64,000 bases of DNA from Lepidostoma basale (GCA_022606425.2 JAHDVF020001469.1:124001-188000); one strand, 5' to 3'. Shown: positions 1 to 10,720, counted from the first letter of the stretch. Notes: a model not told the origin generated them from the sequence alone. Translations and numbers: made by a program.

Positions 1-148
1 GGTGGATATCCTGACTCCGCAACATGAGGAACTGGACTGGCTCGAGGAGCGTTGAGAAGCTGTCAGGGACAGAGACATCTACTCTCGGGTGAGAGTCAAC
101 ACCCGGGAGATCTCACTCGACTCTGGAAGAAGAATATATCATAATATA
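1..148 (+). mobile_element. LINE group R (RTE-like) C-terminal remnant, cut by left edge
   Basis: The translation reads WIS*LRNMRNWTGSRSVEK and then, after a frameshift, VRDRDIYSRVRVN. This matches the end of the group R copy at 47.66-48.10 kb. It is a dead 3' fragment, and the window edge removes its upstream part. Confidence 0.6.
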
Positions 149-181
149 ATAATAGTAAGACTTTTCATTCACTCGTGTTAA

Positions 182-293
182 AACTAACTAACAAACTAAC
201 CATCACGCCGTCTCCCCGAAGGGGTAGGTCAAAAGGATGGACTGCCACACTTTAACCGAAGTGGCACTCCATCCTTCTCTTTTCGTTTCAACC
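182..293 (-). mobile_element. 3' end of LINE-tailed SINE (SINE4)
   Basis: On the minus strand this runs through a GC-rich block with GAGAAGGATGGAGTGCC, the hairpin ACCCCTTCGGGG, GACGGCGTGATGG, and a GTTA-type tail. It is the same 3' unit as in the SINE4 copies at 23.6, 36.3 and 45.1 kb. Only the last ~110 bp remain. Confidence 0.65.
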
Positions 294-294
294 G

Positions 295-640
295 TTTTTT
301 TTATTTCTTCTATTTCTTCTATGTTCGCCATACTTTGTGTTGTAGATGTTTTATTTGTCTTTTTTTTTTATATACTTTGTATATACAACACTAACAATAA
401 AAAAAGTTAAAATTACATATCAGACATGTTTCGGACTTTCTTCAGTGATACATATTAATATTATAAATATGATCAATTTTGACAGATATTACAAAGATTT
501 ATTTTGGAACGTTTTTTTATTCCCTGTAAATAGGCACTTAGCAATCCAACACCAGCAAGAACTTTAAAATATTATTGAAGAAATGATTCAAGAAGAAATT
601 ATTACAAAAGGTTCTCAATATAAAATTCAGAGGGAAACAT
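295..640. mobile_element. Penelope-like terminal repeat fragment (family F4)
   Basis: The stretch 295-445 matches the arms of the F4 inverted pair at 44.29-44.64 kb (tatacaacact, gttcgccatactttgtgtt). Bases 547-640 encode a peptide like QHQQEL.NIIEEMIQEEI, related to the one that precedes the ribozyme motif of family F2 at 10.92-11.03 kb. It appears to be a decayed Penelope-like fragment. Confidence 0.5.
423..445 (-). ncRNA. hammerhead-like core, F4, helix II damaged
   Basis: The minus strand reads CTGAAGA, then AAGTCC, then GAAA, then CATGTC. Compared with the intact F4 core at 44,359-44,389, the 5' half of helix II and its loop are missing, so it should be inactive. Confidence 0.4.
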
Positions 641-649
641 TGTGTTTTT

Positions 650-780
650 ATTATAACAATCTCTGTTTCATCGCAAGATGAGAATTTACCAAACATTTGA
701 TAATGCCTTAGATAGGTGAAACGTATCATTCTCATAAGATATAATAAAACTTCTTGAAAACAGTATTACTTATTGTATTA
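650..780 (+). mobile_element. Penelope-like terminal repeat fragment (family F1)
   Basis: Contains TTTGATAATGCCTTAGA, a GTGAAAC variant of the GAAAC box and ATAATAAAACTTCTTG. These are the landmarks of F1, the commonest repeat in the window (for example 3,240-3,350). The ribozyme-like core is degenerate. Confidence 0.55.
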
Positions 781-784
781 ATTA

Positions 785-1162
785 TTGAATTTACAAAACC
801 TGCAATCGATCTATAATTACTTAAAGAACCGAGTATCTGACACCATCAGAACAAAATGTTTACTAAGAATCACAGAGATGAGGACTCTCCTATCCATTGA
901 AGGAACGACACTCCGAGATAGTGTGAGAAATTCTACTATAAGAAATATCTGCGATGTTGAAGTTGTTGTGCGATTGGGAAGACTGAGAAGACGTGAATGG
1001 AGAGATCACGTGGATAGAGCGTGTTCTGAAAGAGTAATAACCAAAGCGGCAAATAAAGTATCAACAGGCAATCAACCTCAAGGAAGACCATTCAAAAGAT
1101 GGCAAAACAGTTGGACATCTATATCCCAGGAACAAGCTTTGAGAAATAATAGGATAGAATGA
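785..1162 (+). pseudogene. LINE group E polyprotein, C-terminal remnant
   Basis: A 125-codon open stretch ends in a stop at 1,160. Visible motifs are TEMRTL near residue 30, SVRNSTIRNICDVEVVVR, RRREWRDHVDRA near residue 75, and QGRPFKRWQNSW near residue 100. This order is typical of the region behind the reverse transcriptase in insect non-LTR elements. Related remnants lie at 50.66-51.01 kb (plus) and 27.40-27.46 kb (minus). There is no upstream RT domain, so this is a 5'-truncated copy, not a host gene. The LINE clade cannot be decided by eye. Confidence 0.6.
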
Positions 1163-1720
1163 CGAATAAAGCAAAAGAAAAAGAAGACGAAGAAAGTCAA
1201 AAATAAAATTGTTTCTATAAGTAAAAGTAAAAAAAAACAGGTTGTCAAGTTTTCCCCTCGCGCGTAACCGCTATCAAAAGTTATATCAGTTGAAGAAATT
1301 TTCACTATATTAGTAACGCCGGTGTATTGTGTATTAAGGATGGGCTTTAATGTCTTAGAATTATAAACCCCTGTTGTTGGGGCAAATTTAAAATTAAAAT
1401 TAAGCGTCACCGATGACACTAATGTCCCGAGTTTCGCATTATGTCTCTGTTATACTTTGCATAACGACCTCGCGGTACAAAGTTTGAGAGATCCAGTTAT
1501 AAATGTCCGCCACTTACGTATTAGCCGAGTACGGTTAAATAGAGACGATACCTGAACATGAAGTCGTCCAAAATGCCTGGCAATATCTATCTTTCAACAT
1601 GATAAAATCTGATCTTGTTTTCAACATTCACATCCCTCTATTAGTTCCGGCTCTTTGTAATATATCTGCATTACTGACTTAATCCGCCCACGGTATACGG
1701 AGCATTCTGCGGTATTATAA
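1163..1720. other. no recognisable gene
   Basis: AT-rich intergenic or intronic sequence. I see no repeat family I can name, apart from low-complexity A runs just after the LINE stop, which are probably its tail. Confidence 0.4.
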
Positions 1721-1734
1721 TCATCATCATCAGC

Positions 1735-1948
1735 TGTCCTCCGTATTCGGAAGATTCTGGAGACCGGTAGGTAAACCAAATAGGTAGGGAGACCATGGGA
1801 AAACAGGCGAAGTGTCGGAAGGCCACCGATGAGATGGACCGATGATATTGTCAAAAGGGTTGGAAAATCTTGGATACAAAGGGGGCAGGATAGAGACGAG
1901 TGGAAGAAATTGGAAGAGGCCATCCAGCAGTGGAGGGAAGAAGGCTAG
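1735..1948 (+). pseudogene. LINE group D C-terminal remnant
   Basis: The end translates cleanly as RSVGRPPMRWTDDIVKRVG... IQRGQDRDEWKKLEEA and stops at TAG, followed by an A-rich tail. GRPPxRWTDDI is the signature of a widespread insect LINE C-terminus. Other group D remnants lie at 12.54, 32.6, 35.8 and 61.0 kb. Confidence 0.65.
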
Positions 1949-2054
1949 CAAAGAAGAAGAAAAATAAGGTAGTTAAAACAATCTGTTCTGACGCTGTCGG
2001 AGTTATCTATCAGGGACAAAAAGACCAACATCCTTCAGCACGGCAGAGTTCTCG

Positions 2055-2560
2055 AAATAACAAACTAACAAACTAACAAATGGAACGCCCCACTGTTCTG
2101 TCCTGACATAATTCTCTCGTTTCCTCTCCATTCATACATTTTGTCATGCACGCACGTCGATTCCTCCGACTCCTCATGTGACCGACATTTTATATTTGAT
2201 TGATTCGATCGTGCCACGTTTTCCTCGGTCTTCCTCAATTTCTACCTCTGTTCACGTCGTTTACATATACCTTCTTAACCATTCTGTCTTCACTCATTCT
2301 TTTCATGTGTCCAAACCATCTTAACGACCCTTTCTTTATTTTTTTCATAACACTTTCATTCGCACCGCATTCACTTCTTATACTTGCATTTGACACTCTA
2401 TCATATACAGATTTACCACACATTCGTCTGAGAGATCTCATTGCTACTGCATTTATTCTACTTTCATCCTTTTTTGCCAGTTCCATGCTTCACTTCCATA
2501 CACAATAACACCATTATGCACTGCCATCTTAACTTTTTGGATAGGCTTTTGTTTGCAATG
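2055..2560 (-). mobile_element. LINE group A 3' fragment
   Basis: It begins at a (TTAG)n-type tail at 2,055-2,075 and reads back through the group A C-terminus (HMKRMSEDRMVKKVYVNDVN, RMCGKSVYDRVSNASIRSE). It extends ~500 bp and is frameshifted. The junction downstream of AVEMRSLRRMC is at ~2,490. Confidence 0.7.
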
Positions 2561-3050
2561 ACAACTTCTCGAAATATTTCCTGATTAATCTAAAGAAATG
2601 GTATACTATTGTCTTATTTACGAATTTATATATAAATATGTACATTAATATTACTTGGATATATTTAAAAAATACTTATGATATTAATAAAGGACCAAAA
2701 GAGTTAGCTATGTAAAATATTATCTTGTTTGTTGCTCACAATAAATCCAACACAAAGTTACTTAAATTGTGATTAAAATTAGCAACTTCTAGGAGTAATG
2801 GACTAACTCTTCGTAAAAATTAATATAAATACATGAATTAAGGATCATTTTGCCACAGAAGGTCTTGTTCAACTAACGCAAAGCTTCTCAAGGTGTGTCC
2901 TGAACAAAAGTCACAATTTAAACTATAAAACACATCTAGTAATAATCGAAATCTCTTGATAAAATTCCTAAGACGAATGTGTACTCGTATATCATAATAA
3001 TATAATAAATCTGTATATTATAGAATGCGTTATGAAAAAAAATGAAAGGA
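2561..3050. other. AT-rich spacer
   Basis: I see no gene or named repeat here. The sequence is AT-rich with many short poly-A and poly-T runs. Confidence 0.4.
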
Positions 3051-3054
3051 CCAT

Positions 3055-3350
3055 ATAGATGATTAATACGACTGAAAACGTCAGTTTTCTAGAAGTTTTG
3101 TTTTATTTTATGGGAATGACATGTTTCGCCCTTCTTAGGCAAAACTTCAACTCGTTGCAGTTTATATACACAAGTCACATCAATTTTCGTTAATTACCAT
3201 ATTATGCTTCATTTACTAGTGTAAATAAACTGCAACGAGTTGAAGTTTCGTCACATTTGATAATGCCTTAGAAGGGCGAAACATGTCATTCCCATAAAAT
3301 ATAATAAAACTTCTAGAAAACTGACGTTTACATTCGTATTAATTATTTAA
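3055..3350. repeat. Penelope-like F1 inverted pair
   Basis: The left arm (about 3,066-3,140, minus) and right arm (3,245-3,350, plus) both carry TTTTCTAGAAGTTTT and CATGTCATTCCCAT or their complements. Between them sits a further inverted segment, AACTTCAACTCGTTGCAG and its complement. The head-to-head arrangement recurs at many F1 loci. Confidence 0.65.
3257..3287 (+). ncRNA. degenerate hammerhead-like core, F1
   Basis: Reads TTGATAA, T, GCC, loop, GGGC, GAAA, CATGTC. Compared with the hammerhead core CTGANGA, position C3 is T and G8 is A. The same two changes recur in most F1 copies, so F1 probably spread in this form or shares an inactive ancestor. Confidence 0.4.
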
Positions 3351-3374
3351 TATGGAGTTTTACATCATTGTTCA

Positions 3375-3650
3375 AGAAACAAAAAATATTTAGATGGTTT
3401 GGACACATGTAAAGAATGAATGAAGAAAGAATGGTATAAAAGTATATGTTAACGATGTAAATGGAACTAGAAATAAAGGAAGAACGAGGAAAACGTGGCA
3501 CGATCAAATAAATCAAATATTGAATGTCGGCCACGTGACGAGTCAGAGAAATCGACGCGCGTACATACATAAAAATATATTTACTAAGATGGTTTGGACA
3601 TACGGAACGAATGGATGAAAGGAGATTGGTTAGAAAAACATGGTATTATA
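3375..3650 (+). mobile_element. LINE group A fragments, two in tandem
   Basis: Bases 3,388-3,565 run from KIFRWFGHM through VYVNDVNGTRNKG to NRRAYI. At ~3,570 the sequence restarts with a second RWFGHTERMDERR segment. Neither reaches the normal TGA-tail end. Confidence 0.6.
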
Positions 3651-3714
3651 AAATTAATAAATTACTAAAAAGTACATACATGTTACGACGAGCATACATG
3701 TTATGACTAGCCAA

Positions 3715-4440
3715 CTAACTAACCACTACGCCGTTTCTCCGAAGGGGTAGCCAGAAAGAACGGACTGCCAAACTTTTTTTTTCCTGACATATTTCTCTCG
3801 TTCCTCAACATTCATACATCGTGTCAAGCACGCGCGTTGATTTATCTGACTCTACACGAGGCCGACAAGCATCCCAGCTGAGGTTTTCCATGGTTCCCTC
3901 AGCTGTCAGGCGAATGTCGGGATGCTAGGTAGCTAGCCCATGGAATCACAAGCCAGGCACGCTTTCAAACACTAAGATAAAATCGCACACAAAGACACTC
4001 TTTCCAACTTAGCTGACACCGTCTTGAACAATTAAAAAATCAAGACATTAAGACACAAAGACAATCAAGTAAAAAAAAAAATCACTATTTGGTTTATTTG
4101 ATCGTGCCACGTTTTCCTCAGTCTTTCTTTATTTCTAATTTTATTTACATTGCAAACATATGATTTTTTTTAACAATATGTCTTCATTCATTCTTTCCAT
4201 GTGTCCAAACCATCTTAATGATCCTTTCAGTATTTTGTTCAAAAGACTAATTCGCACTTCATTTAATTCTTTTATTTTCATTCTACACACAGATTTACTA
4301 CACATTTGTCTAATAGATCTCATTTCTACTGCATTTTTTCTACTTAAATCCTTCTTTTGTCTGTTCCATGATTCGCTTCCATACATAAGAGTCGGTACAA
4401 AACACCATGGTGCACTGCTATTTTAGCTATTAAAACCGTA
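3715..4440 (-). mobile_element. LINE group A 3' fragment split by an insertion
   Basis: The 3' end with its tail is at 3,715-3,735, then FGHMERMNEDI and YGSESWNRQKKD at 4,140-4,390. The copy is interrupted at about 3,868-4,088 by a different repeat. The join on either side matches the uninterrupted copy at 22.26-22.48 kb except for a few lost bases. Confidence 0.7.
3868..4088 (+). repeat. unclassified insertion with poly-A end
   Basis: About 220 bp beginning GCATCCCAGCTGAGG and ending in an A run, lying inside a LINE group A copy. It contains two imperfect inverted segments (GCATCCC/GGGATGC, CAGCTGAGG/CCTCAGCTG). The poly-A end suggests a retroposed SINE or LINE 3' UTR, but I cannot place it. 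Confidence 0.4.
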
Positions 4441-4555
4441 TATTAATCAAATACAATATTTTTGTTAACTCACAATTTTTATCATTTGTATTATATATTA
4501 AAAACAAATAGACAGACTTGATTTAAACATTTAAATTGAACAAAAAACTCTGTGT

Positions 4556-4720
4556 CTAATTACATCGTAAATATATACTTTTTTACCATTCTTTCTTCAT
4601 TAATTCTTTCCATTTGTCCAAACCATCGTAATGATCCTTTCATGTTTTGTTTATAACACATCATTTGCACCGAATTCACTTATTATATTTTCATTTGACA
4701 CTCATTCATATTTTTGTAAG
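4556..4720 (-). mobile_element. LINE group A internal fragment
   Basis: Complement of the RWFGHMERMNEERMVKK region, beginning inside VYVNDV and ending near ECGAND. No tail is present, so both ends are truncated. Confidence 0.5.
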
Positions 4721-5500
4721 CAAATTTGATATTATAATATATTATAGTATTCGTTTTCCTTACGTGAAATGATAGATATTACATTACTAGGTTAATTTCA
4801 TTAGTTTCGATTTAACTATAAGCGATTCATTCCTTCAAACACCAAAATTAAAATGGCGACAATAATGTTACTAAAATTGCACCACGATAAATAAAAAGTA
4901 AATGTTTTGTTAAGAAAAACTTACCTGTTTTTAGGGTTATTTACACAATTTATTTTTCCCATGTTCTCTTGATTCACTCCGGTACATAGGAACATTTATA
5001 ACAATGAAAAAATCAATGTTTGAATCACAAGTAACAATGAAAAACAAACATTGTAAATAGAATTTTGGCTGCTATTGCGCCCTATCGTAGCAATACAAAT
5101 ACTGAATACTTAAAATACAATATTCAGGGCAGCCAACTGAAGCAATTGGCAAATTGTTTATGGAGTGAAACATGAAAAAATACATTTGGATTTCACAATT
5201 CGTTGCAATATAGTTTCACTTTAGTTATAAATCAGTTGTAATTTTTTAATCGTGTTTTTAAGTTGCACCGTGAGTTTGTTATACAAAAATTTCATTGTCT
5301 CAGTAAATCAAGTTTGAAGTACGAGTTCATCATCGAATTTAAATTAATTTGTAATAAAGGTATGTAATTTTTATTTAGCTACAATGTTTTTCGCCTTTAT
5401 GTGTTGCTATGTAATTTGACTTTTGTCATATTTCTGTACATTAGAGTCATAAAATAATTTTGGGGCGAGATGTTTATGTCGTATTTTTATTATTATTATT
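4721..5500. other. non-repetitive AT-rich stretch
   Basis: No transposon landmark is visible. At 5,304-5,359 a 56-bp segment sits between an acceptor-like TTCATTGTCTCAG and a strong donor AAAG|GTATGT, open in one frame (KSSLKYEFIIEFKLICNK). It could be a small or untranslated exon, but 56 bp is too short to trust alone. Confidence 0.3.
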
Positions 5501-5640
5501 ATTTTGTTAATTCGCTCATTAAATCATCACAGCGCGAGCCAAATCGATGTTATGGGTATAGCTTTCATATTGTACTAACTTAACTATTCTATTGCCATTT
5601 TATTGTCACGTGTTATTCTGTAATTTTGTCCAGGACAATT
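5500..5640 (-). mobile_element. SINE1 3' half
   Basis: Matches the body and 3' end of the tRNA-derived SINE at 37,278-37,529 (CGAGCCAAATCGATGT, GCCATTTTATTGTCACGTG), with an (ATT)n tail at 5,488-5,503. The tRNA-like head is missing. Confidence 0.65.
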
Positions 5641-6112
5641 AACTAACTGACTAACTAACCATCACGCCGTCTCCCCGGATGGGTAAGCAGAAATAATGGA
5701 ACGCCACACTGTTCTGTCCTGAGATTCTTCTCTCGTTTCCTCGACATTCATACATCTTTTCATGCACGCAGGTCGATTTCTCCGACTCCTCGAGTGACCG
5801 ATATTTAATATTTGATTAATTTGATCGTGCCTCGTTTTCCTCGGTCTTCTTCTGTTTCTAGCTCCGTTCACGTCGTTTACATATACCTTTTTCATCATTC
5901 CGTTTTCACTCATTCTTTCCATGTGTCCCAACCAATTTAACGACCCTTTCATTATTTTGTTCATAACACTTTCATTCGCACCGCATTCACTTCTTATATA
6001 ATACTTGGATTTGACACTCTATCATATACAGATTTACTACACATTCGTCTTAGAGATCTCATTTCTACTGCATTTATTCTACTTTCAACCTTTTTTTTGC
6101 CAGTTTCATGAG
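5641..6112 (-). mobile_element. LINE group A 3' fragment
   Basis: The tail (TTAG)n at 5,641-5,660 is followed by the complement of the GETA-stop end and then SRSRRNRPACMKRCMNVEE and HMERMSENGMMKKVYVND. It runs back to the QKKxESRINAVEMRSLR region at ~6,100. The last 100 residues are open. Confidence 0.7.
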
Positions 6113-6425
6113 AATTATTCACTAGCATTATAATACTCGCATCGATAGTTTCTATCAAAGGGATTGTAGCAATGAAGTTTTTGGGATGCCACTTGGGACT
6201 TTAATGTGGTAGATTCTCGTTACTTTTCACATTTTTTTATATAACACGTTACTTCATGCATTGTCTTATTTTATGTTCTTTAAAAATTATATGTAATCTA
6301 TTATTTATAAGCACAAAATATGTTCAATTTTAAGGTTTAAATCAAGTGTGTCTATTTGTTTTAATATATAATACATATGATAAAAAGAGTGAGTACTTAA
6401 CACTATTGAATTTGATAAATATATT
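6113..6425. other. no recognisable gene
   Basis: AT-rich spacer between two divergent LINE group A copies. No feature is supported. Confidence 0.4.
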
Positions 6426-6427
6426 TT

Positions 6428-6905
6428 AATAGCTAAAATAGCAGTGCACAATGGTGTTTTGAACAGACTCTTATGTATGGAAGCGAATTATGGAACAGAC
6501 AAAAGAAGGATTAAAGTAGAATAAATGCACTAGAAATGAGATCTCTTAGACGAATTTGTGGATAATCGGTGTTTCGAAAGAAAATATAAGAATTAAATGC
6601 AGTGCGAATGAGTGTTATGAACAAAATAAAGAAAGGAAATTTACGATGGTTTGGACATATAGAGGGAATAAAAGAACAAATAATGGTAAAAAAAAATGTG
6701 TTAACGATGTGATGATGAAAATGAACTAAAATAATAGGATCAGACCGAAGAAAAACCAAATAAATCAAATATTGAATGTAGGCCACGCGAGGAGTCGGAG
6801 AAATCGACGTGGATGCGAGACACGATGTGTGAATGTTGAAGAGACGAAAGAAATATGTCAGGAAAGAAAAGTGTGGCAGTGAGACAGCGTGATGGTTAGT
6901 TAAAT
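6428..6905 (+). mobile_element. LINE group A 3' fragment
   Basis: Starts at the AKIAVHNGV-like region (gcagtgcacaatggtg), continues with ALEMRSLRRI and RRGNRRNRRGC-like remnants, and ends GACAGCGTGATGGTTAG. It is heavily mutated, with several frameshifts. Confidence 0.65.
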
Positions 6906-7240
6906 TAGTATATGATTTTACAATTATAATGTGATGTGCATTCAGACTAAATTTAAAATTTAATTCTTTATTTGAAATTTTAACGGCGAAACATTTGAGA
7001 AACAGAGTTTTTTAACAATGTGTAACACGAGATAGCTCTTACGTTAACGTTAATCTTAATGTCTCCAAGTTTAAAATGGCAGGTGCACGCGGCATGTTGG
7101 CTGTTTGGACTCCTGTGTAATGTTGTCCCTTTGCTAACTTTTTAATACTTGTGCTCGCGCATATATCACCCTCTTATTATGCAGATTAATCGGGCAATAT
7201 TACACTGCGAAGTTTGGCCAGTGAAACTAACATATTGAAC
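6906..7240. other. no recognisable gene
   Basis: No coding or repeat signal I can support. Confidence 0.4.
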
Positions 7241-7244
7241 GCTA

Positions 7245-7380
7245 ATACAATATGTGGAATTCCATAGTAATATACTTATGAAATTGAAAATAACTTTGTT
7301 TAATCCACTATTTATTAAATCAATGTTTCGGAGGATAACACCATCATAAGGTGTAAAAATATATTTTATTAAATATAAAA
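7245..7380 (-). mobile_element. Penelope-like F3 fragment
   Basis: GGAATTCCATAGTAATATAC and GTTTCGGAGGATA match the F3 copy at 11.66-11.80 kb. The ribozyme-like core at 7,321-7,350 is damaged: CTGAAGA has become CTTATGA and helix II no longer pairs fully. Confidence 0.55.
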
Positions 7381-7439
7381 ATATAAAGTATTAAATATAA
7401 AATCATAAATCATCATCATTGACATCATTAATTCATCAT

Positions 7440-7665
7440 CAAAATTATATCAAAGAAAGTATTCAAATCGACATAGGAATAAAAACAAATAAAGGTTCGA
7501 TAAATCACGAAATTTAACAGTTGATTGTAACACCTGATTTTGTCAACATAGGTTGACGAAACAGCTGTCGCCAAAAATAAAAATAAAATTGTGATACACA
7601 AAAAAAAGAGTTTTATAATTTAAGAATTAATTTTAAAGTATCACAGTGTTTCGGCCAAAACAATG
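7440..7665 (+). mobile_element. Penelope-like F2 terminal repeat
   Basis: Order as in the F2 unit at 10.92-11.11 kb: remnant of the QNYIKE..QIDI peptide, hammerhead-like core at 7,534-7,569, an A-rich stretch with AATTGTGATACA, then GTATCACAGTGTTTCGGCC, which is the outer end of this family. Confidence 0.6.
7534..7569 (+). ncRNA. hammerhead-like core, F2, two core changes
   Basis: CTGATTT instead of CTGATGA, then a helix II of GTCAAC/GTTGAC, GAAA, and the palindromic helix III ACAGCTGT followed by C. Loss of G8 and A9 predicts no cleavage. Confidence 0.45.
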
Positions 7666-7689
7666 GACTATATTCGTATATTATTTATT

Positions 7690-7965
7690 GTTTTTTTAAC
7701 TATGGTGTCACATTTTATAATACCTTAGAAAGGCAAAACATGTCATTCCCATTAATTATTATATAATAAAACTTCTAGAAAAAATTCAAACTCGGACTTT
7801 TTCATTCGTATTAATTTTATTATTTATTGCTTCTTTAATAAATATGTAAAACTCCATGTGAAATAATTAATACTGAATGACATGTTTCGTCTTCCTTAGG
7901 CATTATCAAATGTTTGATAATCCATTCGAAAGACGAAAGTAAAACGTTTAAGTAAAAATAAATAA
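7690..7965. repeat. Penelope-like F1 fragments, plus and minus
   Basis: A plus-oriented F1 piece (7,705-7,820: GGCAAAACATGTCATTCCCAT, AAACTTCTAGAAA) is followed by an opposite one (7,860-7,940: CATGTTTCGTCTTCC, GGCATTATCAAATG). Confidence 0.55.
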
Positions 7966-8399
7966 GTAGCATATTATATAAGTAAATTAAAATAACAAAA
8001 TCATATACTCGTAAAGGGTCTTTAAAATAAATATATTCTTGATGTGAAAAAACGTGTCATTTTAACCTTTTTTTTCTCTCTCAAAAAATAGAAAAAGTAT
8101 AGATAGACGGAAAAGTGTAGCGTAAAATCTACAACCCTTCATTATTTTAGTAAGTTATGATAAGCAACATTTTTTTCCAAGTCCACCCTTTCTCATATTT
8201 TTATCAACCCCTAGCCCCGTCACATTAATGTCACCCTCGCCGGGAACTCTAATGAAAAGAAAATCTAATTAAAATATGCTCAAGAATAATATTATTTTAT
8301 TTTTATACCCGACTCCGCTACTGGATAATAATTTGTACTAAGATATGTGCTTAAAAAAAGTCGCATCACCCAAAAGTCTAAGGATCATCTCGTCATTGA

Positions 8400-9150
8400 A
8401 TCAATGGCTTGCTTTATTTTCATTGCGTGCTTTCCAATCATTTCAAGTCTTCATCGATCTCAATATAATGATTGGTTTGCAGCAAGGCGATGCATTTTTT
8501 CTTCCACTCCGCTCGGTCCTCAGCAACTCTCTTCAACTCCACATAAGAGGTGTAGCGCATATCTTGGCAAAACTGATCTAGGTACTACTAGCACGTTCAT
8601 CCTCTGCCAATCGATCCTTCGACCATTCCTTCCAATATATCATGCAGGAAACATTCGTGTCGCAACACATGACCAATCCATCTCGCGCGCCTCACCGCTA
8701 TGGTGTTCAATATGTGTCTGTTCTCTTCAAATCTGCTGAGAACCTCCTCATTTGTAATGTGGTCCCTCCATGAAATATGGGCAATTCGACAATAGGTTTA
8801 CGAGTATATCTCAAACGCCTCCAGCCTTTGGCGCTCTCTTTCACCCAGGCACCAAATCTCGCAGCCGTATAGAAGACACTCCACACTAATGTTTTTATTA
8901 GTTGTTTTCGGAGGTTTAGGTCTATGTTATTGGACTCGAATATTTTAGATTTTTTTTAAGGCAAGTTAAGCCTGGTGGATACGACTATCGACGTCTTTCT
9001 TTGATCGACCATCCCATGTAATGCTACTCCCCAGGTAAACAAAAGTCTATACGTTCTTGATCGCAGTTCCAGCCATCCCTATATTTATTTCTCGCGCTCA
9101 TCCTCTACCAACGGTCATTACCTTAGTTTTACCTTTGTTTATATTAAGTA
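8400..9150 (-). pseudogene. LINE group F reverse-transcriptase tail
   Basis: The minus-strand translation gives, in order, KTKVMTVGRG, FVYLGSSITWDGRSKKDVDSR, CEIWCLGERERQRLEAFEIY, ISWRDHITNEEVL and RRARWIGHVLRHE, then ELKRVAEDRAEWKKK. This is the thumb and C-terminal part of a non-LTR reverse transcriptase. Several stops and frameshifts break it. It is one of the longest LINE remnants here (~250 residues' worth) and has no (GTTA)n tail. Confidence 0.65.
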
Positions 9151-9590
9151 AGATAATAAAATTGTAATATATATAAGTCACCCATCTCTGAGACAAAATA
9201 TATATGGCTTAGTGAATATGTATATTTTTTATGTGTATTATAGTACGCATTTTACTAATCATCTATTTCTTAATCGGTTAATATTCATTATACATTTTAA
9301 TTATTGTTAAACCATTTATTTTGTAAAAATAATGTACCTATAATACATTTTTTAATACTTTTTTGGCTGTTTGTTTTGTAATTCTAAACCTTGGAAGCGA
9401 AACCGGCTGGTTCCAAAAAAATGGTGTCTTCACATGTAAGTGTTTAAAATATTTTTTAATAATGTCAAATCACAAATTTAGTGCTTCATACCAAACATAC
9501 ATTTTGTTATATGAAAGTGATATATGTTACCTTGTAAGGGGACTCCAAATATCAATATAACAATGCAAAAGCAAAGAAAAACGAGTCACT
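9151..9590. other. AT-rich spacer with one ribozyme-repeat remnant
   Basis: Mostly AT-rich. At 9,390-9,418 GCGAAACCGGCTGGTTCC resembles the F5 repeat at 20.3-20.5 kb, without its 5' core. The GTAAGT at 9,435 is inside this remnant and I do not treat it as a donor. Confidence 0.35.
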
Positions 9591-9930
9591 CCCATAAAAT
9601 TAAACTTCTATAAAACTTACGTTTTCCTCAATATTCAATATTAAATATGGAATTTTACGGTATTTTACAGCATTTAATAAACAACAAAAGGCAGATTTAT
9701 TTTAGAAATATATGAATAAAATTCATTTATACGAATAAAAGCGTATGTTTTCTAGAAGTTTAATTGTGTTTTATGGTTATGACATTGACACACTAAGCCA
9801 TTATCAAATGTTTGATAAAGTTTTATCAAGGCAGAACATGTCATTCCCACAAAATTTATTATAACTTCTAGAGAACAGACACGTTAATGCGTATTAATTG
9901 TTTAATTTAGAGTTTCTTTTCATCATTCAA
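9591..9930. repeat. Penelope-like F1 fragments, inverted pair
   Basis: Short F1 3' segment at 9,575-9,640, then an opposed pair at about 9,740-9,815 and 9,815-9,900, including TTTCTAGAAGTTT, CATTATCAAATGTTTGATAA and ACATGTCATTCCCA. Confidence 0.55.
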
Positions 9931-10434
9931 GAAACAAATAAATACAAATCGCGTTACTTCAACAGACAAGGCCTGACCATAAAGAGCACATTATACATAT
10001 CAAACTAAAAATAATAAGAAAAAAAAATTAAATAACCCTTTCAGGCAAGGGTGATTTCATTTGGGGCCTGATTTTTCAGACATTGTTCACGCAGATAAAT
10101 AAATTTTATTATTGTAAATTCCCCCCGCTGTCGCCTGTGCAAATGAGTATGAATGGTTTAACTCGAACAACGGCGCAACGTATTTTTTGCCATTTTTATT
10201 TTTATAGAACTAAGTCACTTTTTGTACTTTTGAACACCTTTAATATCATATACAGGATGTTTTTATAATTTTTTATTAATAATTGTTATACTGTATTGCC
10301 ACTTTTCTGTATATATTTTTCGCCTGTTTTAAAGGTTTTACACCTTATTTTTTTGTATGCAACATTTCGTTTGAAACCAATTACTACATACCTACATTTA
10401 GAGTTTTTATTTACCTATTATTTAATAGTTATTC
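9931..10434. other. no recognisable gene
   Basis: No transposon landmark. A small patch near 10,120-10,180 is less AT-rich (CCCCCCGCTGTCGCCTGTG), but no convincing exon structure is visible. Confidence 0.4.
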
Positions 10435-10580
10435 TCTTGACATGTGATAATAATACCTAATCTACCGCAATTGTATTGTCACGTAAATTCTACACTAGAC
10501 CAAAGACAGTGTGACAATCACACTCCCATCACGCAGTCAAGGTTCTCACCACTCAACTACAAAGATCGTCATCATCAGGA
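10435..10580 (-). mobile_element. SINE1 5' half, decayed
   Basis: Matches the SINE1 body (ACCAAAGACAGTGTGACAATC) and a degenerate tRNA-like head; box B has lost GGTTCGA. The GATCGTC end corresponds to the 5' terminus. Confidence 0.6.
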
Positions 10581-10720
10581 GAACGATTAATTAACCAAAA
10601 ATATGTTTACATATATAGGTTATTGTTTTAGCCGAAACACTATGATACTTCAACATGATAAACTGTTTTTATCTATTAAACTCTGTTTTTATGTATCACA
10701 ATTTTATTTTTATTTTTCGC

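Noticed and set aside
8345..8739. Plus-strand open frames of 78 and 130 codons
   Set aside because: Opposite strand of the group F reverse-transcriptase remnant, which has clear motifs on the minus strand.
9400..9445. Exon ending at CAT|GTAAGT (9,435)
   Set aside because: The supposed exon is an F5 repeat remnant (GCGAAACCGGCTGG).
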